From positions 1 to 64,000 of the forward strand of contig JAXGGA010005805.1 in NCBI GenBank assembly GCA_038373865.1: 64,000 bases of DNA, written 5' to 3'. The translations under genes were made by a program, and so were the position numbers. The first letter of the stretch is position 1. Each line of letters begins with the position of its first letter. Shown here piece after piece: positions 22,573-34,500 of the stretch. The DNA is from Uloborus plumipes (lineage: Eukaryota > Arthropoda > Arachnida > Araneae > Uloboridae). The notes under the pieces were generated by a model. The model saw only the letters and a program-made list of their open reading frames with translations. It did not search any database and was not told the origin of the DNA.

Positions 22573-25500
22573 TGTTAGATAAAATCTCTAGTTTGAGTTC
22601 ATGCCCTCAATTGGGCTAAAATTAAGGTCCAATTTGAGGCATATGCGCAAACTAAAGATCTTATGTAAAAGCTATAAAAAAATTTCAGGTTCTAACTACG
22701 CTATACAGTAGAGAACCAATTATCCGGGATGTTCGGGACCATCGCTATCCCGGATAATTGAATTTCCCGGTTTTCTGAATCGCTAAGAAGCGATGTTTGC
22801 CAATGGTTTTTAGAACCCAGATTGCTATAATAAATAGTAAGGCTTCTTAAAATAAGAAGAAAGCGATTCAGAACTGCTTATAAATATCAGAATATTAAAA
22901 AATACTAGTGAAAGAATAATTTAAAACCCAAAAATTTAGTTATTCACAAGACATAATACAATCACATTAAAAAAAAAGGGGGGGGGGCACACTTTTCGAA
23001 AATGTTTTAAAAAGAAAGAAAATTAAGGAAATCGCACATTTATGTTCAAATTTTTGAACATGAATGTGCGATTTTTCTACAAGTGCATTAAATAAATTCG
23101 TTACTATGAACGAGTTTTTTTTTCCCTTTTCCTTTTTTATAAAGGTTTTGTTTTTGCGATTAAGGTAGTTATTGTTAATTGTCGCTTTTGCATTGCATTA
23201 ATATAAATATAAATTTATTTCTTAAGTTCTTGCATCCTTATTACAGTCTTACGTTCGATCTCTAAATTCCAGGATCAACTATTCAGATAATCTGGTTTTC
23301 GGCGTTTGAAGCAGTTTTCGCGTTCGTCATTTACACTATAATTGGTTTTAATTTAGGGTAATTCAATATTAAAAATTGCATTAGAATGTGACAATATTTA
23401 TGTCTTCAGTTTTTAGCTGTAATAAAATAGAAAAATGTTTTATTTACGAGTGTACTGTTTAATTCAAGAAAATACTTTGGAAATTTTGCCCCGCGTGACC
23501 CTTCAACTTCAGCTTTAAAATTTGTTTTTGTAACAAATTTCTAAGCTTTTTGCAAACAATATGGTATTCATAAAGAAACTATTCATATTCATTCAGGTGT
23601 TAAAAAAAATGAACTTTCTTTTTTAAAAAGTGTCAAAGATGCAGATTTTTTAAATGGCGGAAAAATCGGCAAAATTTCCCGGTTTTCTGGTTTCCCGGTT
23701 TTTTGGTTCCCGGATAAAAGGTTCTGTACTGTATTATATACTAACCATTTATGGCTGCTGTATTATAAAGAACTACAAAAAATCAAATTTAATATATTTT
23801 TTGAAAACTTCAATTTTTAGCATATTTTTTCAAACTTTCAGACTGATGTGTAAGCTGAAGAATTCAACTTAGAATTTTATTTTATTTTCCCCAATTAAGG
23901 ATATCAATTCACAACTTTTGAGGTGTAACACAAATCCGAATTTAAAAAAAAAATTATTTTTCAACTCACCCCATTGTATATACTCGTGTTATTTTTATTA
24001 AAAACTTCCCGATAGCTACATTTCAAACAATAATAAGTGTTTAAACAATATTTAACTCGTTTTCCACAAAAACTGACAATTGAAAATATAGTTGGAATAA
24101 CAGCTGCATGCATATGAAACAGAGATACATGCATAACATTAGACAAGATAATAATAATTAAATACAGTTTTAAAAAACTAAAAACTATGCTTTTAGAATT
24201 AATCAAACTACCTTATAAGTTGCGGAATAGTATTAAGTATTAATATTAAAGGTTAAACTATATTTTCATGACACTCTAACTGATTTTTCCCTCTGATTTT
24301 CAAAACTATTGAACATCCGCGAAGTTTGAATGCATTTATAATACATCAACATGTAATATAGTTTAGACTTCAGTATCAATAATAGTACTGAATATATTTC
24401 TTTTATATTTGTAAAGAACGTGAATTTTATCTTTTATTCAGAGTTACATACAAACAAACAAACAAACAAACAAACCCACATGTGAAACTAATAAAAGTAT
24501 ATTAATAAATATTAATGAATAGTAACAGCATAACTATACCTCTGCATGATTGAAATACTTCAACGAAAGCTTTTTGCACGTCATGGGCCATATATTTTGC
24601 ATCTCCACAAACAAATATCTTGGCACCAGCATCGATGAGGCGATTGACGCCCTCTGCGTTCTTTCGAATGTTTTCGTGAACGTAACGGCACTTCGTTTCA
24701 TCCGACGATTCGCGAGAAAACGACAGAAAGAGACGATTCAATACTTTCTCTTCCACTAGTTTTTGAAGTTCATCCCTGCATGAAAAAGATTTCAGAAATT
24801 AAATTTCCATTTTTAATTTATTGAATCAATGCTTAGGGTTGAAATTTTTTTTACACCAATTGCAGTACGTATGTATTATAAAAACCCTCTGCTCTTATAG
24901 TAATAAAAGTTTTAAAATTTAGTTCAAAAAAAACTAAAAAATACGCTTTTAGAGTCAATCAAAATATTTCACACATGATACTTTCTACTTTCCCTCTGAT
25001 TCTCAAAACTATTGAATATCCGCTAAGTCTACATGCACTTATAATACATCAACACGTAATACAGTTTAGCCTTTAGTATTAATAACAGTATTGAATATAT
25101 AACTTTTATCTTTGTAAAGAAAGTGAATTTATCTTTTATTCAGAATTACATACATACCAACAGATAAACAAACAAACAAACCCACATGTGAAACTAATAA
25201 AAGCGTACTAAAAATAAATTGAATTAAAAGGCAACTATTATGAATAAAAAAAACAGAGTTAATCATTGAAGAATCAAAGTTTCGAAAAGTATGGTTACTT
25301 TCCCCCGAATTACATAGTTTCAAAGTACACGATCTAGGAATAATTCTTTTGAAAAACAACAAAATATATAAAGAAATCAATTTAAAATTTAGCCATGCAC
25401 TACATATAAACTAACATAGTTTCATGATAGTTACCGTTAATATGCTTTAACCCGTTACCACCTAGTGATCTATTTATGGATCACCTCTTTTCAGACTCCT

Positions 25501-28500
25501 CACTGGAAACTAAACTTTTTTATCATTTCTTATTCTTATTGATAGTTTCCTACAGGAAATTGGTTCAATAGGAAACCAACCAATAAGAATAAGAAACGAT
25601 AAAAAGGCATAGTTTTCAGGGAGGAGTCTGAAAAGAGGTGATCTATAAATAAGATCACTGGGCGGTAACGGGTTAAAGATAAATAAGAAATATAACATTC
25701 TCATTATTTCTTTTATTTTCTCACCAAAACAGAATCTTGTGTTTCGTAGTTTCAAACAGCCCCAATTCAAAGAACAAAGAATCAGTTAATTGTTAACTGA
25801 TTCTTTGCCTCACAGGGTGTATTAATGATACAGCCTGTATAGCAATTTACATCACTGTAAGTTCGTCACTGAAGGCAATAAATCTTTAAATTAGTTTTAA
25901 AAAACTAAAAAATATGCTTTTAGATGCACTTATAATACATTAACATGTAATATAAGTTAGTCTTTAGTAATAATAATAATAATAATAGTATTAAATATAT
26001 TACTTTATATTTGTAAAGAACGTGAATTTTATCTTTTATTCCGAGTTACATACATACATACAAACCCACAGGTGAAACTAATATAAGCGTATTTTTAAAA
26101 AAATCTAGTTACTTGTAAAGGAAGTCATTTTCTGAGTAACGGCAGCCATAAAACAGCCACGTCTCTCCATACTTTGCTTCTGGTTCTCGCAGTTTTAACT
26201 TTTGCCTGAAAAAAAGACAAGACCTTTTAACCAGAAACATTTAAAAGAAAAAAAAAGCAAAATTAAAAATAAAATAATAGATGACTCGGTACCTGTGATG
26301 TAAAAATCCAATAAAAGGTGCTATTCCAGTGCCTGGGCCCACCATAATAACTGGGCATTCTATGCTACTTCCAAGTTGGAAATGGTCATTTTTTCGCTTG
26401 TAAACAAACAATGGCTATTAAAGAAAAAGTTATTTTTCATAACTTCAAAGTAACTGTCAGAAAGTTAAATATGCAATTTTCAGATTGTGCTTCAAAATTT
26501 TGTGTGTTATAAAAACGTTTGCATATAACTTTAAGCTAAGCACACCTGTAAAACTCACGTTGAGATAGTAGTAACAAATGATTTTACACCTGCTTAAACG
26601 AATAAAATATCATGGAACTGAAAATGTATAGAAGCAATGTTAAAGTTCGCCCCTTAATCAAATAGTATATATTGGGACTGACAGTATTCGTTTAAACGGG
26701 GCTGACAGAACATGAACAGTTAAAAATTAAATTATAGTTAAAAAAAAACTAAAAAATACCGTTTTAGAGTTAATCAAACTGTAAAGCTTTAAACCATGAT
26801 GTATTATAAGATTACATGCACTTATAAAATACATCAACATGTAATATAGTTTAGCCTTTAGTATTAGTAATAGTTTTTAACATATTACTTTCATATTTGC
26901 AGAGAACGTGAACTTGATCTTTTATTCAGAGTTACATAGGGTAAAAGCACCAGTAGCAGTAGTCGGCTATTTAAGAGATCTTTTGTTGATCTTGGCTAAC
27001 TTAGAACTTCCAGTTATCAATACAGCAACAAAAACAAGGTAAAACTTTAGAATGAACCTTTCTGATACTGAACCACCTACTTGTTTCAGAAATTAAAAAA
27101 AAAAAAAAAAAAATGTTGAAATCCAAGCTGTGTTGTTGCATGCCCTTGTTGGTCAGGAGAGCTAGACCAGGTCCATGATGTTGTACACCCTAAGGAAATC
27201 TAACACCAGCAAAGGATCGTCCGCCAAATCCAGTCTGGTAAGTCCCAGGCACTCAAAGATGTGGAGAGGAGATGCCTCCTGAACAGAACAGTTGGTACAT
27301 GTTTGAAATCTCTTAGCACACCCAATGAATTTCATAGTTTTAAGATGACCACTACGAAGGCGGGCAAGAGTGGTTTGTTCCTGTCTATTGAATTCCTGAG
27401 CCAGGGAACCTCCAGGACGAGGACTCTGATACCAGTGGTGCTCTGGGGGGACATTCCAAGTAATCCCGTTTTGGTGTTTAATCTTTGAGAAAATCTCACA
27501 ATAGGTTAGCGGTGCTGACTGCGCAGTGGGCTCACAAGCACCTGCTTTGGCCAAAGTATCCGCGATCTCGATGCCCTCAAGATCCAAATCCAAGCTGTTG
27601 TCAACACTAGTAAATGCTCCAGTAGCCGGCCACAGAATCATCTTAGCTGAAAAACAAGCAGAATCGCGATCTTGGACGACGGGCAAACCATTCAAAATGA
27701 AATGACTCATTGCTCATTCGAAAAAAGCACCCAAAACCTAACTGCCACTGGTTGATGATTGAGGATAGATACATGAATGTGTGAATGGGTCATATCTGAT
27801 TTTGAATCAAAAATGTACTATTTATGAGGAGTTTTATGGCATTATGGGCGACTACTGGAGCTCTTACCCTACGTACTGACAAACAAACAAACCCACAAGC
27901 GTATTGAAAACAGCTAATATGTGTAAATTTTATGTCAATCCCCAAGAGTTTGCAACTACAGGGGCGCCTTACAGAGGAGACTAAGGGGTTTTAGCTGAAG
28001 GAATTCTGGAGTCTCCCTTGACCAGACAAAAGAGAAGGCTTAAAATTGTGGTTTTTTTTTTTGGCATTTACTTTTGGAAATTTTAAAGAATCCGTAACGA
28101 TTGAAAATTACACCCCTGAAAACGCAGCTCCTACAAAAATCTTCTTACAAGAAACTTATCCAACATTGGAGTGTCCCTTTTTCCTTTTGTTTGAAAAATT
28201 ATATCTGTTGCAGCTTTCTTTATTCGATGTTTTTTGTTGATTTCAACATAGGGAAGCATTAGAAAAAAATGTTTACGATAAATAGGTTTGGTAAAACCCT
28301 TCCCAAAACTAAGATCTGGTTACGGCCCTGGCCCCGCCCAGGAAAATATTCCGAGTGCGCCACCGGGCAAGACTGTATTACTATTAATTCCAATAACTTT
28401 CAATTAATTACCACATATACAGGGCAAACTCATGAGCAGCATAGCTGTGAAATTAACCAGACTGGAAATTCTATAACCACAACAGTTTTTACTAGTAAAA

Positions 28501-31500
28501 AAGTTTGAATGGGAGCCATGTAAAAATAAAAACCTGGTAATCCAGCGAGAGTGAAGAAACACCATCTGTTGCAGTTGACATAGCAGAAGATTCATTTTCC
28601 GTCACAAATTTTTTAGACAATTGGTTCAACCAGCCGGTACAAACTCCACGCCTCTCCTGCGCTCTGCCTTCGCTTTTGCTGAACTCCAAAACATTGAACA
28701 CTATTTTGAAGCGCTGATGATTTTCTAATGGAGAGCTGAAAAATAAAATGAATAAATGAAATGAAAATAACAAAACAATGTTAATAAAAATATGTTCTTG
28801 GAAATAATAAGAGCTCATAGGGGAAAAATCAATTAAAATTAGTTGTTTGCAATTTCTATCAGCAGAATTATACCACAAATATAAATACAATGACTATATT
28901 ATTTCACTAGCTGCTTGGCTCGGCGCTGCACGGTATACCTTGAGAATAAAATTTATGTCAAGTAAAGCGCGTCTATAAAAGTCCCGATTAGATATTAAAG
29001 TCGACATTTTGCGCAGTACAAAAAATGAATCAATCGCCAAAAACGTTTTCAATCCCGGCTACAGGAGGAGCAAAAGCAAGAATTTTTATTTGTTTATGTT
29101 CAAGAAAAAAATGGCAACACCTTTTTCTCATTAATAATTTATTTCACCCAATTGAATTTCGTTCATGCTCGTGCAGACGATTTTTATAAATCCAATTTAA
29201 AATGGATATTTCCAAATTTTCAAATGCCCATATCTTTCTTCAGGATGGAGATATCGATTAGTGGTTTTGAAAACCTTCGGAAGGAAACTTTCCTAACAGG
29301 TATTTTTTTGCGTTCTTTCGAATGAGACCAAGATCGAGAAGATCCGATAAGTGTTTCGCTAGATAGAGCCATTTTGAAATCCTTTATTCCAGGGTTGGCA
29401 AAAACCCGGGTTTTTCTACAAAAACCCAACCCACCCGGGGTTTTGTGGGTTTTTCTGGGTTTTTGCGGGTTTTTATGGGTTTTTGCATGTTAAAATTTTA
29501 TTTCTTATGCGGGTATTGATATATAATGTATGTATTCATTCAAATAAAAATATGTTTATTAAGTTAAGTTTCTGAATTGCATTTAATCAATGTCAATCAA
29601 TTAATAATTAATATTATTAACAATATCAATTAATATCATCAACCGAATTGTAATATTTAATGCCTATATTTAAGATGCTTTGGACAATGGTTTCAGCTAT
29701 GAACTTTTATCACTTGTCTTTTACAAAATAGAAGAACTGTTGCAAATGTGCTTTCCTATAAATTCAGGAATATTTAAGGGGTGAAAGTTAAGTTTTAAAA
29801 ATTTATCTTTTCATAAAAATTACGAGGTGTTCATTCATTAGTCGGTCTACCCTAATGCTTAGTAAAATTCAACAAAGCTCTTGGGTTATTCCGCGGTAAC
29901 AGACGTATCATTGTGGCGCAAAACACCCCACAAATACTGCAAATATGGGATTTTCTTGTTTCATTGCCGGAACTAAGTGGAGAACACAGACTCTACTTTT
30001 ATTTATAGCAATCAAGTTCTAAATATTTCCATAAATAACCTTTGAATAATTTATTTTGCTCAGTAGCAGGGTTGGCAAAAACCCGGGTTTTTCTAAAAAA
30101 ACCCAACCCACCCGGGTTTTTGTGGGTTTTTCTGGGTTTTTTTGGGTTTTTGCGGGTTTTTCTGGGTTTTTGCATGTTAAAATTTTATTTCTTATGCGGG
30201 TATTGATATATAATGTATGTATTCATTCAAATAAAAATATGTTTATTAAGTTAAGTTTCTGAATTGCATTTAATCAATGTCAATCAATTAATAATTAATA
30301 TTATTAACAATATCAATTAATATCATCAACCGAATTGTAATATTTAATGTCTATATTTAAGATGCTTTGGACAATGGTTTCAGCTATGAACTTTTATCAC
30401 TTGTCTTTTACAAAATAGAAGAACTGTTGCAAATGTGCTTTCCTATAAATTCAGGAATATTTAAGGGGTGAAAGTTTCAAAAACTTAAATTTATACCATT
30501 AAAAAATTAAAACCATTTGCACTTGTTTATTAATAGAAATAATCATCTTTTCTCGTTAAGTAGCCTGCTTCAATATCTAGTCATGTCATTTGCTGCATGT
30601 TTTTATAAGGCATATCTCAATGATAGGTGTGTTTCTGAGATAAGAGGAGTGTCTCCCCCCCCCCCTTCTTTTTTTCAAAACAAAAACTGATTAATTTCAG
30701 ATGGGGAGGGGGGGGAGAGTGGGGACTCTTAATTATTTTTTTTTTAAATAATTCTAAGAAAAAACTAGGTTAACATTAGAACTTTCAAGAATTATAAATT
30801 TGTTAATAAATGCTTGTCATAATATTTTAGCAGTAATAAACTGCGTGGGGACGCTTTTTTTTTTTGTTTTTCTTAGATCAAAGAAAGGGTTTAGTGCTTA
30901 AAGTCAGTGGTATGGTACCTCTACAAATATAGCACTTGAAAATCATCATATACTAAATGCAGTAGGGTTAGAAGAAATGAAGAGCAAAACTTTATTTTCT
31001 TACTTCAGAATAAAAGCAAAAATTGCAGTATTTTGTCATTGACTGCTGTGTTGAATCAAAATTATTATAAAACATTATATAAGCAATTTTTTCCATCTAC
31101 AAGAAGTTAATCAATGGTTCATTTTCAATTTATTTGAAAAATTTGAAATTTGCAATTAAAAAAAAATAAATAATAAGTATTTTGCAACAAAAAGTAGTAT
31201 CATAGCTAGGAAAATTTTCTGGACGATGACTTGAGAATTGAAGAAATAATAATTATTTTATAAAATAAAATAATTACTCTAAAAAAATAATCTCAAATAA
31301 ACCTGATTTCTTACTTATTTTTTATGTATAATTTAGATGAGATATTATTATTGACTATGTTTGTTGATAACTTAGAAATTAACAAAAACCCACTTTTGAC
31401 AAAAACCCGGGTGGGTTTTTGTTGGTGGACCCGCCCAGAAAAACCCGGGCGGGTTTTTCTGGGCTGGGCCCACCTTTGCCAACCCTGCTTTATTCGAACA

Positions 31501-34500
31501 GATCAGTACTTTTTTCCCGCTCAAAAACCACCCTATGATCCTTCCCTTGCGCCCAAGTATCTCCCTGCCAAATTTCGTCCAGATCCGAAGTAAACTGTGG
31601 ATTTGTATGAGGTACACACACACACACATTCTTTGTTTTATTCATAGGGATATCCAGTGGACGCTGGTTAGTTGAATCAGTAGTTAAGTGGATCAATTGC
31701 TTTGATGAATAAAATTGGCAAAAACATAACATTATCCAGTTTTACTGACTTGGCCGCTTTTTTGAATCAAAACTGTCTAGAACAAAGGTGATTCATACAA
31801 AGGACGGACACTGTATATATATATGGAAGTTAACTGAATTAGCTCTCTAAGTGTCAAAAATGTGCAGATTGAAATAAACAAAATTAACAGGATATGAACA
31901 ATTTCAACATATACAAAGAACAACAGATGGGTAATGTGCTGCCTAATCTTCAGAGAGCAGGAGCAGCAGTCAAAATATTAGCTTTGTAGGTTTCATAAGA
32001 GGTCGGCTACAAATAAGTCAGCTGATTTATTATGATGCGGCAATAAATGCGTAAAATTTGATGCATTTGAATCAGTAAAACTGAAACATTGCTTTATTTT
32101 AAGTCTAAAATTGAAACTGTGATTGAATAATTTGTAATCAGTTACATAGGCGTAGCGTGACCTTTACTTTTGGGGGGCCACAGACCTCGAAATTTAGGAG
32201 TGCAGACTGAGCCTCCCCCCTCCCAGTTTTCTCTTAGATTTTTCGAGAGAGAAATATTTGCTCTTACTTTTCGAATAAAAAATAAATTGTACTTAAAATT
32301 GATTCAACTTTTTTTTTGCTCAGTTATCTGGCCAAATTTAGACTCAAGGGGTCTCTATTACAGGTACAAGCCTCTCTCGTAGTCTGGCCAAATTCTTCGG
32401 CAACAAAACAGACAATTTTTTCACTTTTATGGGACCTTTCACTGATATTCTTCATTTTTTAATTCTCTGTTCTTTCTTTGTTTTTTTTTTTTTTTTGATT
32501 AATCTTATAGTTGGATCTGCATCGGAAAAGTAATGTAATCTGTTTCGCGATGTAGACAATTTCAAATGAAGGGGGGTCTGGGGGCTCTCCCTCGGGAGAA
32601 ATTTTGAAAAAAAGCTATAAAATTCTACATTTTGAAGCCTTTTACGAAGTAATCGTGTCTATAATGTTGGAAATATTTTCTCGTGTGATTATATTTCCTA
32701 TGTATATATTGTTGTTACTAGTGTTATTTGCCAATAATGTAATGTATAAGTATTTTGGCAGCGTTATTATAGTGTCATGTTCAGCTCGCTCGCCAAAATC
32801 AAATTCTTTTCTTTTATGTATTTTAGTTTTCCACTTAAACCTAATAAATGTTAACAGGTTATGGGGCTCCAGCTCGCTAAATACGCTAAGATTAAGTAAA
32901 GTGGAATTAGAAAATTAGCGGAAACTGTAATAATTTCGTCGATCGCTCGGAATTGTAATAACTTCATAAATGGAGCAGGGTAAAATCCCCATTAAGCCAT
33001 TAGTGGGCAAAAGTGACTGGCCCATCTGGAAGTACAGAATACAGTTTGTATTGAATCATTACACAGATGCTCTAGAAGTCGTCGAAGGAAGATTACAGCC
33101 GCCAGTAGTAGTGGGAGAACAGATAATGTGAGTCTGAAGAAAGAGAAAGCTTTCCACAAAGCAAATAACAGTGCCATGATGGTTCTAACTAACTCAATGA
33201 CAGAAGATACATTGCAAAAGGTGATGAGATTCAACACCGCAAGAGATGTTTGGCTCGAGTTGCACAGGATTTTCGAAGACTCCTCGGACAACCAACTGTA
33301 TAACATCTGTTTGCAATTCTTTAAGTTCAACTGGTCAGAGGGTGATATGGCAGATCACAGGGTGTAAAAAAATCAATGATTTTTTAAAAAAATATAAAAA
33401 AAATCGGATTTTTTTTATTTAAATCAGATTTTTTTGATTTAAATCAGATTTTTTTGATTTTTTAAAAAAGAATTAGAAACTTCAGTTATTAATTAATTTT
33501 TATTTATGAACAACTTACCTTTAAGTTTTTAAAAATACAAAAACACCTTTGAAGTAAAGCTTTACCAGTAAGAAACCCAGAAAAAAGTGTTAGGAGCCAA
33601 TCTGAAAATAATCCTGTCTACTAGCTAGGATAATAATCAAATGGGGCAGGAAGCTCACCCCAATCCTCACTTCATTCAGCGCCCCCCCCCCTCTTTATTT
33701 TGCTTTTGTTTTATAAAGCTGGAATATGTTCCATTTCAGCCACTAATAAAGACTGCCCCCCCCCCCCCCAGTTGCTAATGCAAGGCATAGAAAATTCATC
33801 TTCTGTTTGGTTGTTTTTGTTTTTTCTATTCACTGAAAATATATCACACAGATTGTATCATTTCCCTCCCCTCTCAATTCACTCTTTGCAACACCTGCCC
33901 TGCACCTGCATGTATTTTCTTTATTTCACATATTAGACAACAAATAGCACTATTTGTGCATACGTAATATTTGGACAGCAACCTTCCAGCATCTGTGGGG
34001 GGGGGGGGGATGAGTAGGATTACTTTACCATTTATTAGATGAAAATCAAAGCTCTAAAAGAAAATGGTAAAAATAAGGAAATTAGGATTGTCCAAGAGAA
34101 TTTTTTAAGGATTAAAATAAAAAGTGATTTAAATCAATGATTTTAAAAAAAAAATCAATTGATTTAAATCGTGATTTAAATCACTGATTTAAATCAATTG
34201 ATTTAAATCATTGACACCCTGGCAGATCACCTATCGAAACTGAAAAAATTGTGGAATGATCTCAACAGTGGACTCGAAAACAAAAAGGAAAGTAGACTCC
34301 CAGAAATGCTCTTAATATGCAAGATATTGGATATCCTTCCTGTCAGTTATCGCTCCTTCAAGTCAAGTTGGTTGCTTCTAAGTGATGAAAAGAGAACAAT
34401 AGATGAGCTAACAACACAGTTATGTACACATGAGACAGAGCTTAAGAAAGATTCCAGACCGACGGAAGATAAAGACCAAGAAGCCCTATCAGCCTGCTCA

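Larger units (their letters stand above)
26737..27905 (+). mobile_element. Family P MITE, copy e, split by an insertion
   Basis: The left part 26737-26938 runs to GAGTTACATA, and the right part resumes at about 27870 with CGTACTGACAAACAAACAAA. The interruption is the TA-flanked element at 26939-27869, so the P copy is older. Confidence 0.65.
28907..31630 (-). mobile_element. Helitron-like element, minus orientation, split by a hAT element
   Basis: On the minus strand its 3' end reads GTGCAGCGCCGAGCC...GCAGCTAG followed by T (CTAG at 28907-28910), the hairpin-plus-CTRR end of Helitrons. The left half (28907-29389) and right half (about 31496-31630) join across the hAT insertion at CTTTATTC. 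The 5' border near the (AC)n tract at 31615 is not certain. Confidence 0.6.
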
